From positions 1 to 43,480 of IMG/VR virus record IMGVR_UViG_3300042691_010608: 43,480 nucleotides of DNA; one strand, given 5' to 3'. Positions 7,695-13,832 of this stretch are shown piece by piece. Every line of letters begins with the position of its first letter. Position 1 is the stretch's first letter. The notes beneath the pieces were generated by a model. The model was not told where the DNA came from and did no database searches. It saw nothing but the letters and a program-made list of their open reading frames with translations. The position numbers and the translations under genes are program-made. Source of the DNA: a virus.

Positions 7695-9304
7695 CAGTAC
7701 GAGCCGCCCCCCTTGCACTTGAAAGCCTCAGGGGCATACTGTTCCGGTTGCATAACCGCCAAGTATCGCAGGCAGTCGATAGGGTCTTTTGAAGCGCCCT
7801 TTTCGCCATCTGCACCCGTCCATTCACGAAGGGAATAGATAAGGTTTTCACACTTTTTGGATATATACAGTTTCGGCTCATTAATCGGAGACAAAGGCTG
7901 ACCTGGATCGTGCGCCAGGGCATCGTTGATTATCGCAACGCCTTCTTCGATACGGACACCTGCGGCTTGCTGGAAAAACATAGGATTTGGGTCTTCGTCC
8001 AAGAGTTCGATGAGGGAACTGCCTCCCTCCTTAGTTGCAGCCTGCGTAGCGCCTGCACGGGGGTCAATATACCGCTCTTCGATCACCTCGTCCCCTTCTA
8101 GTTCACGGATTAGTTCCTTGTACTCGACAAGACCCCTGCCACCACCTGCTCGCTGCGCAGGCCCGGCCTTCCCGTCCAGTTTAGTGTCCGGAAGCGCCCA
8201 TTCCCCATAAGTCACATCAGGCCATTCCCGGTAGACATACCATTTTGTGTTTTCACCCTGACCTACCGCTCGTAGCCACACCATAAACCAGTTTCTTGCC
8301 CCGGCAGGGTCAACGACCATATAATTCGTACCTTCCTTTGGGATTTTGTCTGGATCGATCTCGTTTAGGTCGCCAAATCGAGGGAATTGCGCTCCGGCAA
8401 GGCCATCTGCCCATCCGTAGGCTCGGATTTTCTTCTCGTACTGGGTTTTGCCCTCCAAAGTACGGCAAAGTTCGTCAAAAGGGTTGTAAGGGTTGAATTG
8501 GGAGTGAAACCACATCACTCCAGCATCTTTTCCTCTGGATTTAGCCCTGTAAGGCATATGTCCGTGCGGAACACCAGGCGTATGCTGGATTTTCTGATCC
8601 AGAATGGTCGCAACCCGGCTTTCCAGCACCTTACAGCCAGAAATGTACTCCTTTACGACATTAGTATAGCCGGAAATCGGGGTAAAAGTGACAATAAGTT
8701 TACCACGGCGAGTAACAATTCGATAGCGGAGTGTTTCGATCCAATCCAAAGGGACAAGTTCGTCACACCAGATGATATCGCACTCGCCGCCTTCGATGAC
8801 CCGTTTTTCCTGCGCATAATTCATAAAATAGCACTGGCTTCCGTTTGGGAAGATAAAAGTGCCATCAGAGAACCCGTTTTTCTGAGAATACTGAATGTTG
8901 GTAACCCGACCCTTCTTAAGACCTTTGTACTCCGGGGGGATGTACTTCCAGATGACATTCTGCTGCATCTGGATCGAGGACTGCGATGTCGTGTGAAGAC
9001 ACCACACACGGGCATTAGGCGTATTGACCATAGCAGCCACGATGCGTTTCGCCGCCCATTCTGTCTTGCCAGCACGATTGCCGCCCAGCACGCAGAGTTC
9101 CTGGTGCTTGGAAAGCAGCGAGTCAGCGTCTTTCCAATGAAATGGCTCGTATCCGTGGCGGTAGGGGTCTTGTTTCTCCGCTAAGATCTTCTCCTCCCGA
9201 ATTCGTAGAATTCGGGCGACTTCGTCCGATCCCAGTTTTTCGACCAAAACCTTCAACTCTTCAGTCGAAGGCAACTTGATGACTGGATGCGGAGTCAGTT
9301 TCAC
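7694..9304 (-). CDS. terL: Terminase large subunit (packaging ATPase and nuclease)
   Basis: This motor pumps DNA into the prohead and cuts the concatemer. Walker A is GGNRAGKT (residues 74-81), and Walker B with the catalytic acid is IIWCDE (177-182). The coupling motif follows at about TFTP (206-209). The C-terminal RNase H-like nuclease starts around VVDPAG (about 330-335, Asp332) and has a second acidic site at YIDPRAGA and a third at DPIDCLRY. The length of 536 residues is usual. The gene overlaps the 80-aa gene upstream by ATGA and the HTH gene downstream by TGATG. No adjacent classical small subunit is obvious. Confidence 0.93.
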   Translation of the reverse strand: MKLTPHPVIKLPSTEELKVLVEKLGSDEVARILRIREEKILAEKQDPYRHGYEPFHWKDADSLLSKHQELCVLGGNRAGKTEWAAKRIVAAMVNTPNARVWCLHTTSQSSIQMQQNVIWKYIPPEYKGLKKGRVTNIQYSQKNGFSDGTFIFPNGSQCYFMNYAQEKRVIEGGECDIIWCDELVPLDWIETLRYRIVTRRGKLIVTFTPISGYTNVVKEYISGCKVLESRVATILDQKIQHTPGVPHGHMPYRAKSRGKDAGVMWFHSQFNPYNPFDELCRTLEGKTQYEKKIRAYGWADGLAGAQFPRFGDLNEIDPDKIPKEGTNYMVVDPAGARNWFMVWLRAVGQGENTKWYVYREWPDVTYGEWALPDTKLDGKAGPAQRAGGGRGLVEYKELIRELEGDEVIEERYIDPRAGATQAATKEGGSSLIELLDEDPNPMFFQQAAGVRIEEGVAIINDALAHDPGQPLSPINEPKLYISKKCENLIYSLREWTGADGEKGASKDPIDCLRYLAVMQPEQYAPEAFKCKGGGSY

Positions 9305-9543
9305 CAGGCTTTACAAGACCAATATCGAGCCTTGGTTTTCGGGCCTGGTTTGGCGCACTTATGTCTGGCACGGAAAGACTTCCTGCGAGCAGGGTCGTTC
9401 TTCTTGATAGACATATTCGGGTCTCCGAAACGGACGATCTTGGTCTTTCCGCCAGCCTTCACATAGACGGCAGACTTCTTGGAAGCGCCGGGGGTACGGA
9501 AAGGTTTGTTGATGGAAACTTTACGGCCTTTGTAGTCTGCCAT
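9301..9543 (-). CDS. Small basic Cys/Trp protein, phage-conserved type (80 aa)
   Basis: The protein is 80 residues and strongly basic. It has an N-terminal GRKVSINKPFRTPGASKK segment, a central VRFGDPNMSIKKNDPARRKS, and a C-terminal FRARHKCAKPG with a closing YWSCKAW. To my knowledge this pattern (F-G-D-P-x-M, R-A-R-H-x-C, Y-W-S-C) is shared by small proteins of unknown function in many marine and freshwater phages. The two Cys, one His and aromatics could bind metal or nucleic acid. The stop overlaps the terminase start (ATGA), so it may take part in head assembly or packaging. Confidence 0.75.
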   Translation of the reverse strand: MADYKGRKVSINKPFRTPGASKKSAVYVKAGGKTKIVRFGDPNMSIKKNDPARRKSFRARHKCAKPGPKTKARYWSCKAW

Positions 9544-9631
9544 ATCTCTTGATCCTTAGGAACATTACGGATTGTAGGTCGGATGCGTCTGGCTCCCACT
9601 CATCATCGTCATCGAGATTTAGTGGAAGCAT
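9521..9631 (-). CDS. Tiny acidic ORF (36 aa)
   Basis: This short ORF begins MLPLNLDDDDEWEPDASDLQ and overlaps the next gene by 23 nt. The acidic stretch contrasts with the basic proteins on both sides. It fills the space between two credible genes, but length and overlap make it weak evidence. It may be a real acidic peptide or chance. Confidence 0.3.
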   Translation of the reverse strand: MLPLNLDDDDEWEPDASDLQSVMFLRIKRYGRLQRP

Positions 9632-9636
9632 AGGGA

Positions 9637-9810
9637 TCACATTCCGCCCTTAGATCCCTTGTATCCTTTGAAACCAGCGCCACGATTCTTGCCGTGCATC
9701 GCCTTTTCAAAGCCTTCCATAGCGGAGTAGCCAGGCATCTTGTGTTCGCCTCGCTCCTTGCGCATACCCTCCTTTTTTTCGTGCTTCTTTCCGTGTTTCT
9801 TGGACTTCAT
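9637..9810 (-). CDS. Tiny Lys/Gly/His-rich basic protein (57 aa)
   Basis: The protein is 57 residues with a Lys/His-rich start (MKSKKHGKKHEKKEGMRKER), a middle YSAMEGFEKAMHG and a Gly/Lys-rich tail (GFKGYKGSKGGM). Similar Lys/Gly-rich micro-proteins are often encoded beside head genes and may coat or condense DNA. This is inference. The gene lies 45 nt downstream of the tRNA on the same strand and is followed after 5 nt by the tiny acidic ORF. Confidence 0.55.
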   Translation of the reverse strand: MKSKKHGKKHEKKEGMRKERGEHKMPGYSAMEGFEKAMHGKNRGAGFKGYKGSKGGM

Positions 9811-9855
9811 AGTATGATCAGTTTTGCTAATGGGGGTTATAAGTCAAATGAAAAG

Positions 9856-9930
9856 TGGAGCCTTGGGTCGGAGTCGAACCGACAACCATCTGTTTACAAA
9901 ACAGGCGCACTGCCATTGTGCTACCAAGGC
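9856..9930 (-). tRNA. tRNA-Thr (anticodon UGU), CCA encoded
   Basis: The leftward strand folds into a full cloverleaf. The acceptor arm is GCCTTGG paired with CCAAGGC. The D stem is GCAC/GTGC with a 7-nt loop. The anticodon loop is TTTGTAA, giving anticodon UGU (threonine, codon ACA). The T arm is GTCGG, TTCGACT, CCGAC. The discriminator is U, and CCA is encoded. The anticodon stem has one C-A mismatch at its top pair. The gene sits 5 nt after the end of the gene at 9936-10220, so it is probably transcribed with the virion operon. No integrase accompanies it. Confidence 0.9.
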
Positions 9931-9935
9931 GGAAT

Positions 9936-10220
9936 TCAGGCTTCCCAGCGGGTCGAGCCTTCTGAGCCTTCAAGTAGCGCTCTTGCGCCGATGTTAAGAG
10001 CGCTTGAAAGCACCTCCTCAAACTCCTCTTCGGCCTTTCCGCTGCCAAAAGTGACCACTTTCCAGCGTTTGTTAGGGCTACGGATAATCATCACTCCCCT
10101 GTCGCAGTAGGGCTTGATCTTCAGGATAGCATCCATCACCGCACCCTCCATCTGATCGTCCAGGTGCTGGGTATAGTCCGGAACGGGCTTCTTCTTCCGG
10201 CTCCGCTTCTTCTTAGCCAT
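9936..10220 (-). CDS. Basic hypothetical protein (94 aa)
   Basis: The start is taken at the ATG 10220-10218, because it overlaps the upstream stop as TAATG. A longer frame exists but begins inside the neighbour. The N-terminus is very basic (MAKKKRSRKKKPVPDYTQHL). A short beta-rich part follows (GVMIIRSPNKRWKVVTFGSG), then a helix with EEEFEEVLSSALNIGARALL. The basic arm suggests nucleic-acid binding. The family is not recognised. Confidence 0.65.
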   Translation of the reverse strand: MAKKKRSRKKKPVPDYTQHLDDQMEGAVMDAILKIKPYCDRGVMIIRSPNKRWKVVTFGSGKAEEEFEEVLSSALNIGARALLEGSEGSTRWEA

Positions 10221-10660
10221 TACCAGCGACCTCCAAACCGGGGGTGCTTGGCGGCGACCCACCTGACCCCGTCAGACCGCAGGGGTACGACCATCCCGAC
10301 CACGAAGTTCTTACTGTCCCGAACCAACACATTCACCTGCTTCTTGGACTTGCCGTCCTCGATCTCGCACAGGATGATCCGCTGATTCCGGAACTTGCCC
10401 TTGACCACCCCAGTCTTCGGCTTCTCCTCGACAACCGCCTCCTTCAATTCCTCGACAACCTCGGCATCGATCCCGGTCTTACCACGCACAAACTCGATCC
10501 CCTCCTTCGTCCAGAAAATAGGCCACAGGTGCTTCGGCCCGTTCCTGGGCTTGCGCATCCAATGCTTACCCTCAAGAGCCGTTTCTCGCAGCACCTTCAG
10601 GTCATTCCTGTTCAATCCGGTAAGCCGGATAACCTCAGTCTCCTTGTAAATGTCTTCCAT
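10220..10660 (-). CDS. Putative HTH DNA-binding protein, first gene of virion operon (146 aa)
   Basis: Residues about 3-30 (DIYKETEVIRLTGLNRNDLK) look like a short helix-turn-helix. A central W-P-I-F-W-T-K-E-G segment (about 47-55) and an acidic linker (about 65-80) follow, then a beta-rich C-terminus with RNQRIILCEIEDG and NVLVRDSKNFVVGMVVPLRS. It is the first gene after the 886-bp gap and leads into the tRNA and terminase genes. A small terminase subunit or late regulator is possible from position, but not shown by sequence. Confidence 0.6.
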   Translation of the reverse strand: MEDIYKETEVIRLTGLNRNDLKVLRETALEGKHWMRKPRNGPKHLWPIFWTKEGIEFVRGKTGIDAEVVEELKEAVVEEKPKTGVVKGKFRNQRIILCEIEDGKSKKQVNVLVRDSKNFVVGMVVPLRSDGVRWVAAKHPRFGGRW

Positions 10661-10922
10661 TCCTTAAGGATCTATAGGTTACCTTGACTTCGTCAATCTG
10701 GTTCCCCCAAGGATTCTCATTCCGCTCATTCACATTCGCTTCACAAGAACCCTTTCCCCCTCTGGGGGACTAAAGGGGGGAATGGGGGATTATTAAGGGG
10801 GGCGACAGCACACCTGTCAAGCCGATCAACGGCTCCGGGCCAGGGTATTAGACGGCCTAATGACCAGTACAAGCAGGGCTTATTGCAGAAAAAGTCCAGG
10901 TGGTGGAACCCGCTGGGGGAGA

Positions 10923-10960
10923 CCCCCCCTCCCCCCCCTCCCCCTCCCCCCCCCGGGGGG
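10923..10960 (-). other. G-tract array (possible G-quadruplex/triplex site)
   Basis: The + strand reads C7, T, C8, T, C5, T, C9, then G6. The leftward strand and any leftward RNA therefore carry four G tracts of 5-9 separated by single A residues, preceded by a C6 run. This meets the usual G-quadruplex pattern by a wide margin. G runs on the + strand at 10775-10803 could pair with the C runs instead. Assembly slippage in the runs is possible. Confidence 0.75.
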
Positions 10961-11287
10961 TGTGGACAGGCTGGCGCACCGGGACAAAACGCCCAGCAAA
11001 TCCGGGGTCGGCAATACCTGATTAAGTCACTAAGGATTGACCGGACACTATGGACTGCATAGCCCCAGTCCGCCGGTTTGTCCGCCGGTCTTGCCCGGCT
11101 GGACGGGTCACAGGGGGCAGGCTGGGGTCAGCGCCGGGGCGTTAATCCACCGGGACGGGCTGGGGGCGCTGGGGGGCGTTTTGAGCCGGGGTAGGCGCTG
11201 GGCAGGGGGTTGACTCTCCCGGGAGGGGAAGCCCGGCGCTAGGGGTCAGCGGGAGGGTTCGGCAGCGCACGCCGGGAGGGCGCTGAG

Positions 11288-11361
11288 AGCGCCGGAGTTA
11301 ACCCCAAAATCAGTACGCGCAAAGGTTGCGACGGGAGCGCCGGAGGGGAGCGCCGGAGTTA
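11288..11361. repeat. Direct repeat AGCGCCGGAGTTA (two copies; third copy inverted at 11998-12010)
   Basis: The 13-mer AGCGCCGGAGTTA is seen at 11288-11300 and 11349-11361. Its reverse complement is at 11998-12010. Two of the three copies lie within a few bases of a 19-nt box (11359 and 12016), so it may be part of the same control module. Confidence 0.7.
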
Positions 11362-11377
11362 GTCCTGGTTGTGATCT
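11359..11377 (-). promoter_or_regulatory. 19-nt conserved box, copy 1
   Basis: The + strand reads TTAGTCCTGGTTGTGATCT. It differs at one position from copies 2 and 3. It lies downstream, in the leftward sense, of the terminator at 11491-11518 and upstream of the virion operon. A promoter or operator role is inferred from the same placement in all three copies. Confidence 0.55.
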
Positions 11378-11490
11378 GCTGCGCCCGGTTTGCGGCAGGC
11401 GCTGGGAGGCGCTGGGAAGCGCTGGGGCGCTCCGGGCAGGCGCTGAGCCGCCCGCACCGGGAAGCCGGGCGCTGAGAGGCACGCAGGCAC

Positions 11491-11518
11491 AAAAAAGCCC
11501 CGGTGCTGTCCCGGGGCT
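11491..11518 (-). terminator. Intrinsic terminator after the 124-aa membrane protein gene
   Basis: In the leftward RNA the stem GCCCCGG/CCGGGGC (loop 7 nt) is followed by six U residues. The 21-base hairpin is identical to that at 15457-15477. Confidence 0.88.
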
Positions 11519-11529
11519 GTGTGTGTGCG

Positions 11530-11553
11530 CCTACCTACCTGCCTACCTACCTG
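11530..11553. repeat. (CTAC)n tetranucleotide tract
   Basis: CCTACCTACCTG is followed by a second CCTACCTACCTG. The tract lies directly between the stop of the gene at 11547-11921 and its terminator. On the leftward strand it is GGTA repeated and provides TAG in every frame. Confidence 0.85.
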
Positions 11554-11921
11554 CTAGCCCACAGCATAAAGCCGAAGACCACAGCGCCGAAGATGCTCCA
11601 CACGATAGCGGCGGCGGCAAGGTATCCCAGCATTTCCCACAGCGCAAAGCCCCGGCGCTTCCCGGTGCGCTTAGCGAAGGGCGAGCGCTTAGCGCTGGGA
11701 AGGATTCGGGACGGGCGCAGGGTGCGCTCGCCGCCCAGCGGGTCGATATGCCAGTAAGCGTCTCCGGCGGCGACAGCGTCTTCAGCGTGCAGGTGAGTCA
11801 CAGGCTTCCCATCTTTGCCCGGGAGGATGAAAAGCAGGTCGATAGACTTAGGGAGGTTGCCGGAAGTCTCCGGCGGGAGGTTTTCCGGCAAGCCGCCGGA
11901 GAGCGTGTGCGTGTTTTTCAC
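11547..11921 (-). CDS. Small membrane protein with soluble N-terminus (124 aa)
   Basis: The start is GTG at 11921-11919, with a TTGACT element 29 nt upstream. The first 90 residues are soluble and basic toward the end (KRSPFAKRTGKRRG). Residues about 92-122 (FALWEMLGYLAAAAIVWSIF and on) are hydrophobic, enough for one or two membrane passes. The gene forms its own transcription unit between the 19-nt box copy 2 and a strong terminator. I do not recognise the family. An early membrane protein of this kind could modify the host envelope or act in superinfection exclusion, but this is a guess. Confidence 0.65.
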   Translation of the reverse strand: MKNTHTLSGGLPENLPPETSGNLPKSIDLLFILPGKDGKPVTHLHAEDAVAAGDAYWHIDPLGGERTLRPSRILPSAKRSPFAKRTGKRRGFALWEMLGYLAAAAIVWSIFGAVVFGFMLWASR

Positions 11922-11950
11922 AGGGAGAGACAGCGCTAAAAACCGGGGTC

Positions 11951-11956
11951 AGTCAA
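11951..11956 (-). promoter_or_regulatory. TTGACT -35-like element
   Basis: TTGACT on the leftward strand lies 29 nt before the GTG at 11921. Similar spacing occurs at four other first genes. No good -10 hexamer is visible at 16-18 nt, so promoter strength is uncertain. Confidence 0.35.
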
Positions 11957-12015
11957 CCCGCGAAAAATGCGGAGCGCCGGGGCGCTAGTTTGTGCGCTAA
12001 CTCCGGCGCTGGGGT

Positions 12016-12034
12016 TTAGTCCAGGTTGTGATCT
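12016..12034 (-). promoter_or_regulatory. 19-nt conserved box, copy 2
   Basis: The + strand reads TTAGTCCAGGTTGTGATCT. It lies between the (TACC)6/terminator pair and the next leftward gene, matching copies 1 and 3 in arrangement. Confidence 0.55.
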
Positions 12035-12178
12035 AGTCAGCGGCTAGCGCCGTGCCTGCCGGGTGCGAGCGCCTGCGCTGGGGCGCTGGGGCGGCGTGCC
12101 GCTCCGGGGCGGCGCTGTGCCTAGCCCGGGCGCTCCGGCGGCGCTGTGTGCGTGCGCTGTGCGCTGTGTGTGCGTGTG

Positions 12179-12202
12179 TACCTACCTACCTACCTACCTA
12201 CC
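12179..12202. repeat. (TACC)6 tetranucleotide repeat
   Basis: Six perfect TACC units lie immediately past the terminator at 12210-12234, in the leftward sense. Confidence 0.92.
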
Positions 12203-12209
12203 GGGACAC

Positions 12210-12234
12210 AAAAAAGCCCCGGGGTCTCCGGGGC
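12210..12234 (-). terminator. Intrinsic terminator after the GP88 operon
   Basis: The stem GCCCCGG/CCGGGGC has a 5-nt loop and is followed by six U residues in the leftward RNA. It ends the unit of the genes at 13481-12257. Confidence 0.88.
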
Positions 12235-12256
12235 TGTGTGCGCTGGGCGCTGTGCG

Positions 12257-12526
12257 TTAAAGCGGAGTCAGTCCGCCGTAACAATTCAAACCCCTTCGCC
12301 GTAGCGCTCGCATATCAGCGGCGGCACGGCACAGGGATTCGTGCGCTTCCGCTTCCGCTATCATCCTAGCCCGGAAACGATATTCCCGGCTGAGCGCTTC
12401 CCGGTTGTCTACTGTGAAGGATTCGTTTGCGGCGGCTTGTAAGGCAGGCAGGCGCTCAAGTGAGCGCTGAGCCTGCGCCCAGTAATGAGCGGCCTTTTCT
12501 TCCAGCGTGATAGGTTCGGCGCTCAT
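12257..12526 (-). CDS. Small helical hypothetical protein (89 aa)
   Basis: The protein is 89 residues, Ala- and Arg-rich and almost entirely helical (EEKAAHYWAQAQRSLERLPA, REALSREYRFRARMIAEAEA). It overlaps the upstream gene as ATGA and is the last gene before the terminator. The family is not recognised. Confidence 0.6.
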   Translation of the reverse strand: MSAEPITLEEKAAHYWAQAQRSLERLPALQAAANESFTVDNREALSREYRFRARMIAEAEAHESLCRAAADMRALRRRGLNCYGGLTPL

Positions 12527-12750
12527 CCGTTAATCTCCTTTTCCAGCGCCGCCGTGTAGCGCTCAAGTTTGCCGACAATCGCCCGGAGGTCTCCCACCTT
12601 TTCGCCCAGCGTGTCGATATCGTGCGGAGCGCAACGGGCGTGAATTGCTTCCCGGTGTGCGCAATCCAACTGAGCGAATTGCTCCCTGTAGTTTGCGAGC
12701 GCCTGCCGGGCAATGGCTAGGCGCTGTGCCGGACTGGGGCGGTCACTCAC
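12523..12750 (-). CDS. Small coiled-coil hypothetical protein (75 aa)
   Basis: The protein is 75 residues and helical, with a C-terminal heptad-like stretch (DTLGEKVGDLRAIVGKLERY). It overlaps the GP88-like gene upstream and the 89-aa gene downstream by ATGA junctions. It may act with one of them. No family is recognised. Confidence 0.6.
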   Translation of the reverse strand: MSDRPSPAQRLAIARQALANYREQFAQLDCAHREAIHARCAPHDIDTLGEKVGDLRAIVGKLERYTAALEKEING

Positions 12751-13481
12751 AGCGCACCCCCTTTCGTTTCCTGCGCTCCGGCGTTTGCGCCTGTCCCGTG
12801 GAAGCGGAAACCGATTAGGACGGAGCGCCGGGGGTTAGCGCACAAGCGGCAGGTAGCGCAAGAGACTAGATCTCTAGTCTGTGCCGGGCATACGATACCT
12901 TTGCGCCCTTCCGGCGTGTGAAAGGTTTCCGGGGTGGACTGGGCAACAGTCACACACACGGGCAACCCGGTAGCGGCGAGCGTATCGGCGTGCGCAAGGT
13001 TGTTTGCGCTGAGGTTAATCGTGAACCCTACCGCAAAGGCGTACCGAATTGCTTCCAAGTTTGCGGCGGCGATGCGCTTGCGCTGTAGCGGCGAACCTGC
13101 CGGGACATCAGCGGCACGCACGGGCTTGTGCGTGTATGTGAATCCCCTGCGCCCGGAAGCGGCGGAGACTTCGGCGAGCGCTTTAAGTTTCGCCCGGTCA
13201 ACCCGGTTGCCTTTGCCGGGCAGGTCTCCGGCTTGATTGTGCCGCCACACGGGAGCGGGGTTGCGCTTCAGCGCCTCAGCGAGCGAGCGCAGGAAAGCGG
13301 CGAAAGGCTCGCCCAGTTTCCCGGCGCTAACCTTGCGCCAAAACATCCCGAGAAAGGAATACTTGGCATAGCAGGTTTTGCGCAGGGGGCAGGCGCTGGG
13401 GCAGGTTTCGGCGCTAGTGGTCGTTACGACTAGAGCGCCGGTTTTGGAGTTACTAGACTTTGGACTGATATGGTATCTCAT
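12747..13481 (-). CDS. GP88-like Cys-rich protein (244 aa)
   Basis: I take the ATG at 13481, because homologues of this type begin close to a Y-x-I/L-S-P-K-S motif, here MRYHISPKSSNSKTG. The frame is open 21 codons further. Conserved features: an N-terminal Cys set TCPSACPLRKTCYA (Cys27, 31, 37), a central WRHNQAGDLPG (79-89), and FTYTHKP (114-120). A C-terminal Cys set lies at 198, 208, 211 and 214 (CATCRLC). This matches the phage 'gene product 88' family (GP88), which has no established activity that I know. Seven Cys in two groups could hold zinc or an Fe-S cluster. The gene is the first of a three-gene unit, 88 nt downstream of the 19-nt box copy 3. Confidence 0.75.
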   Translation of the reverse strand: MRYHISPKSSNSKTGALVVTTTSAETCPSACPLRKTCYAKYSFLGMFWRKVSAGKLGEPFAAFLRSLAEALKRNPAPVWRHNQAGDLPGKGNRVDRAKLKALAEVSAASGRRGFTYTHKPVRAADVPAGSPLQRKRIAAANLEAIRYAFAVGFTINLSANNLAHADTLAATGLPVCVTVAQSTPETFHTPEGRKGIVCPAQTRDLVSCATCRLCANPRRSVLIGFRFHGTGANAGAQETKGGAL

Positions 13482-13568
13482 AAGCACGCATAGCAAAGCC
13501 CGGGGGCGGAGCTGAATCAACCGAATAATAAACACGGCAAACAAGCCGCGAAGAATCCGGGCAGGCGC

Positions 13569-13587
13569 TTAGTCCAGGTTGTGATCA
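13569..13587 (-). promoter_or_regulatory. 19-nt conserved box, copy 3
   Basis: The + strand reads TTAGTCCAGGTTGTGATCA and lies 88 nt upstream of the GP88 start used here. It shares 18 bases with copy 2. Confidence 0.55.
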
Positions 13588-13741
13588 CTCCGGGCGCTTG
13601 CGCCGGGTGCGTGCGCTGTGCGTGTGCGCCGTGCGCCGTGCGCCGGGTTCGGCTGCGCTGACGCTGACGGCGTACTCTACCCCGGACGGCGGCGGCGTGT
13701 ACGGCGTGCGCTGTGCGCCCGTGGCGGCGTGTGTGCGTGCG

Positions 13742-13760
13742 TACCTACCGCCTACCTACC
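13742..13760. repeat. TACC tetranucleotide tract (interrupted)
   Basis: TACCTACC, GCC, TACCTACC. It lies on the far side of the terminator from the tract at 13810. Confidence 0.85.
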
Positions 13761-13780
13761 CGGCGAGAATACCGGGCAAT

Positions 13781-13804
13781 AAAAAGCCCCCGGGGTGCGG
13801 GGGC
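13781..13804 (-). terminator. Intrinsic terminator flanked by TACC tracts
   Basis: The stem GCCCCC/GGGGGC (7-nt loop) is followed by five U residues in the leftward RNA. It ends the unit 15400-13833. Confidence 0.85.
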
Positions 13805-13809
13805 GTGCG

Positions 13810-13829
13810 TACCTACCTACCTACCTACC
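13810..13829. repeat. (TACC)5 tetranucleotide repeat
   Basis: Five perfect TACC units lie 3 nt beyond the stop of the 120-aa zinc-binding protein and before its terminator. Confidence 0.92.
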
Positions 13830-13832
13830 GGG

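Larger units (their letters stand above)
10661..11490. other. Long GC-rich intergenic region upstream of the virion genes
   Basis: I find no credible gene in these 830 bases. The region contains a hairpin (CCCCC-TCT-GGGGG near 10756-10768), several G runs at 10775-10803, the C7-T-C8-T-C5-T-C9-G6 tract at 10923-10960, and a short direct repeat GTCCGCCGGT at 11069 and 11081. It also has many GGCGCTGGG-like words and copy 1 of the 19-nt box. The position upstream of the leftward virion genes suggests a long leader with control elements, or an origin or packaging region. These functions are inferred. Confidence 0.6.
11922..12209. other. GC-rich intergenic module 2
   Basis: No gene is supported. 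Read leftward it has the terminator at 12210-12234, the (TACC)6 tract, about 140 nt of GC-rich spacer full of GCGCTG and GTGCGC words, the 19-nt box copy 2, the inverted AGCGCCGGAGTTA copy, and a TTGACTGA element at 11949-11956 close to the next start. Confidence 0.65.
13482..13780. other. GC-rich intergenic module 3
   Basis: No gene is supported. It holds the 19-nt box copy 3 (13569-13587), about 150 nt of spacer rich in GTGCGC/GCGCTG words, and (TACC)2-GCC-(TACC)2 at 13742-13760. Terminator and a second TACC tract follow on the right. An ORF on the + strand is low-complexity and not credible. Confidence 0.65.

Noticed and set aside
9856-9930. tRNA-Thr as an attachment site
   Set aside because: There is no integrase in the window and no repeated tRNA 3' end elsewhere that I could see.
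11246-11482. Open frame (-) of about 78 codons in the long GC-rich gap
   Set aside because: Its composition is Ala/Pro/Ser/Arg low complexity produced by repeated GCGCTGGG words, and it overlaps the 19-nt box and hairpins.
11530-13829. TACC tracts as a CRISPR-like or satellite array
   Set aside because: The unit is four bases, there are no spacers, and there is no cas gene. Each tract is tied to a terminator.
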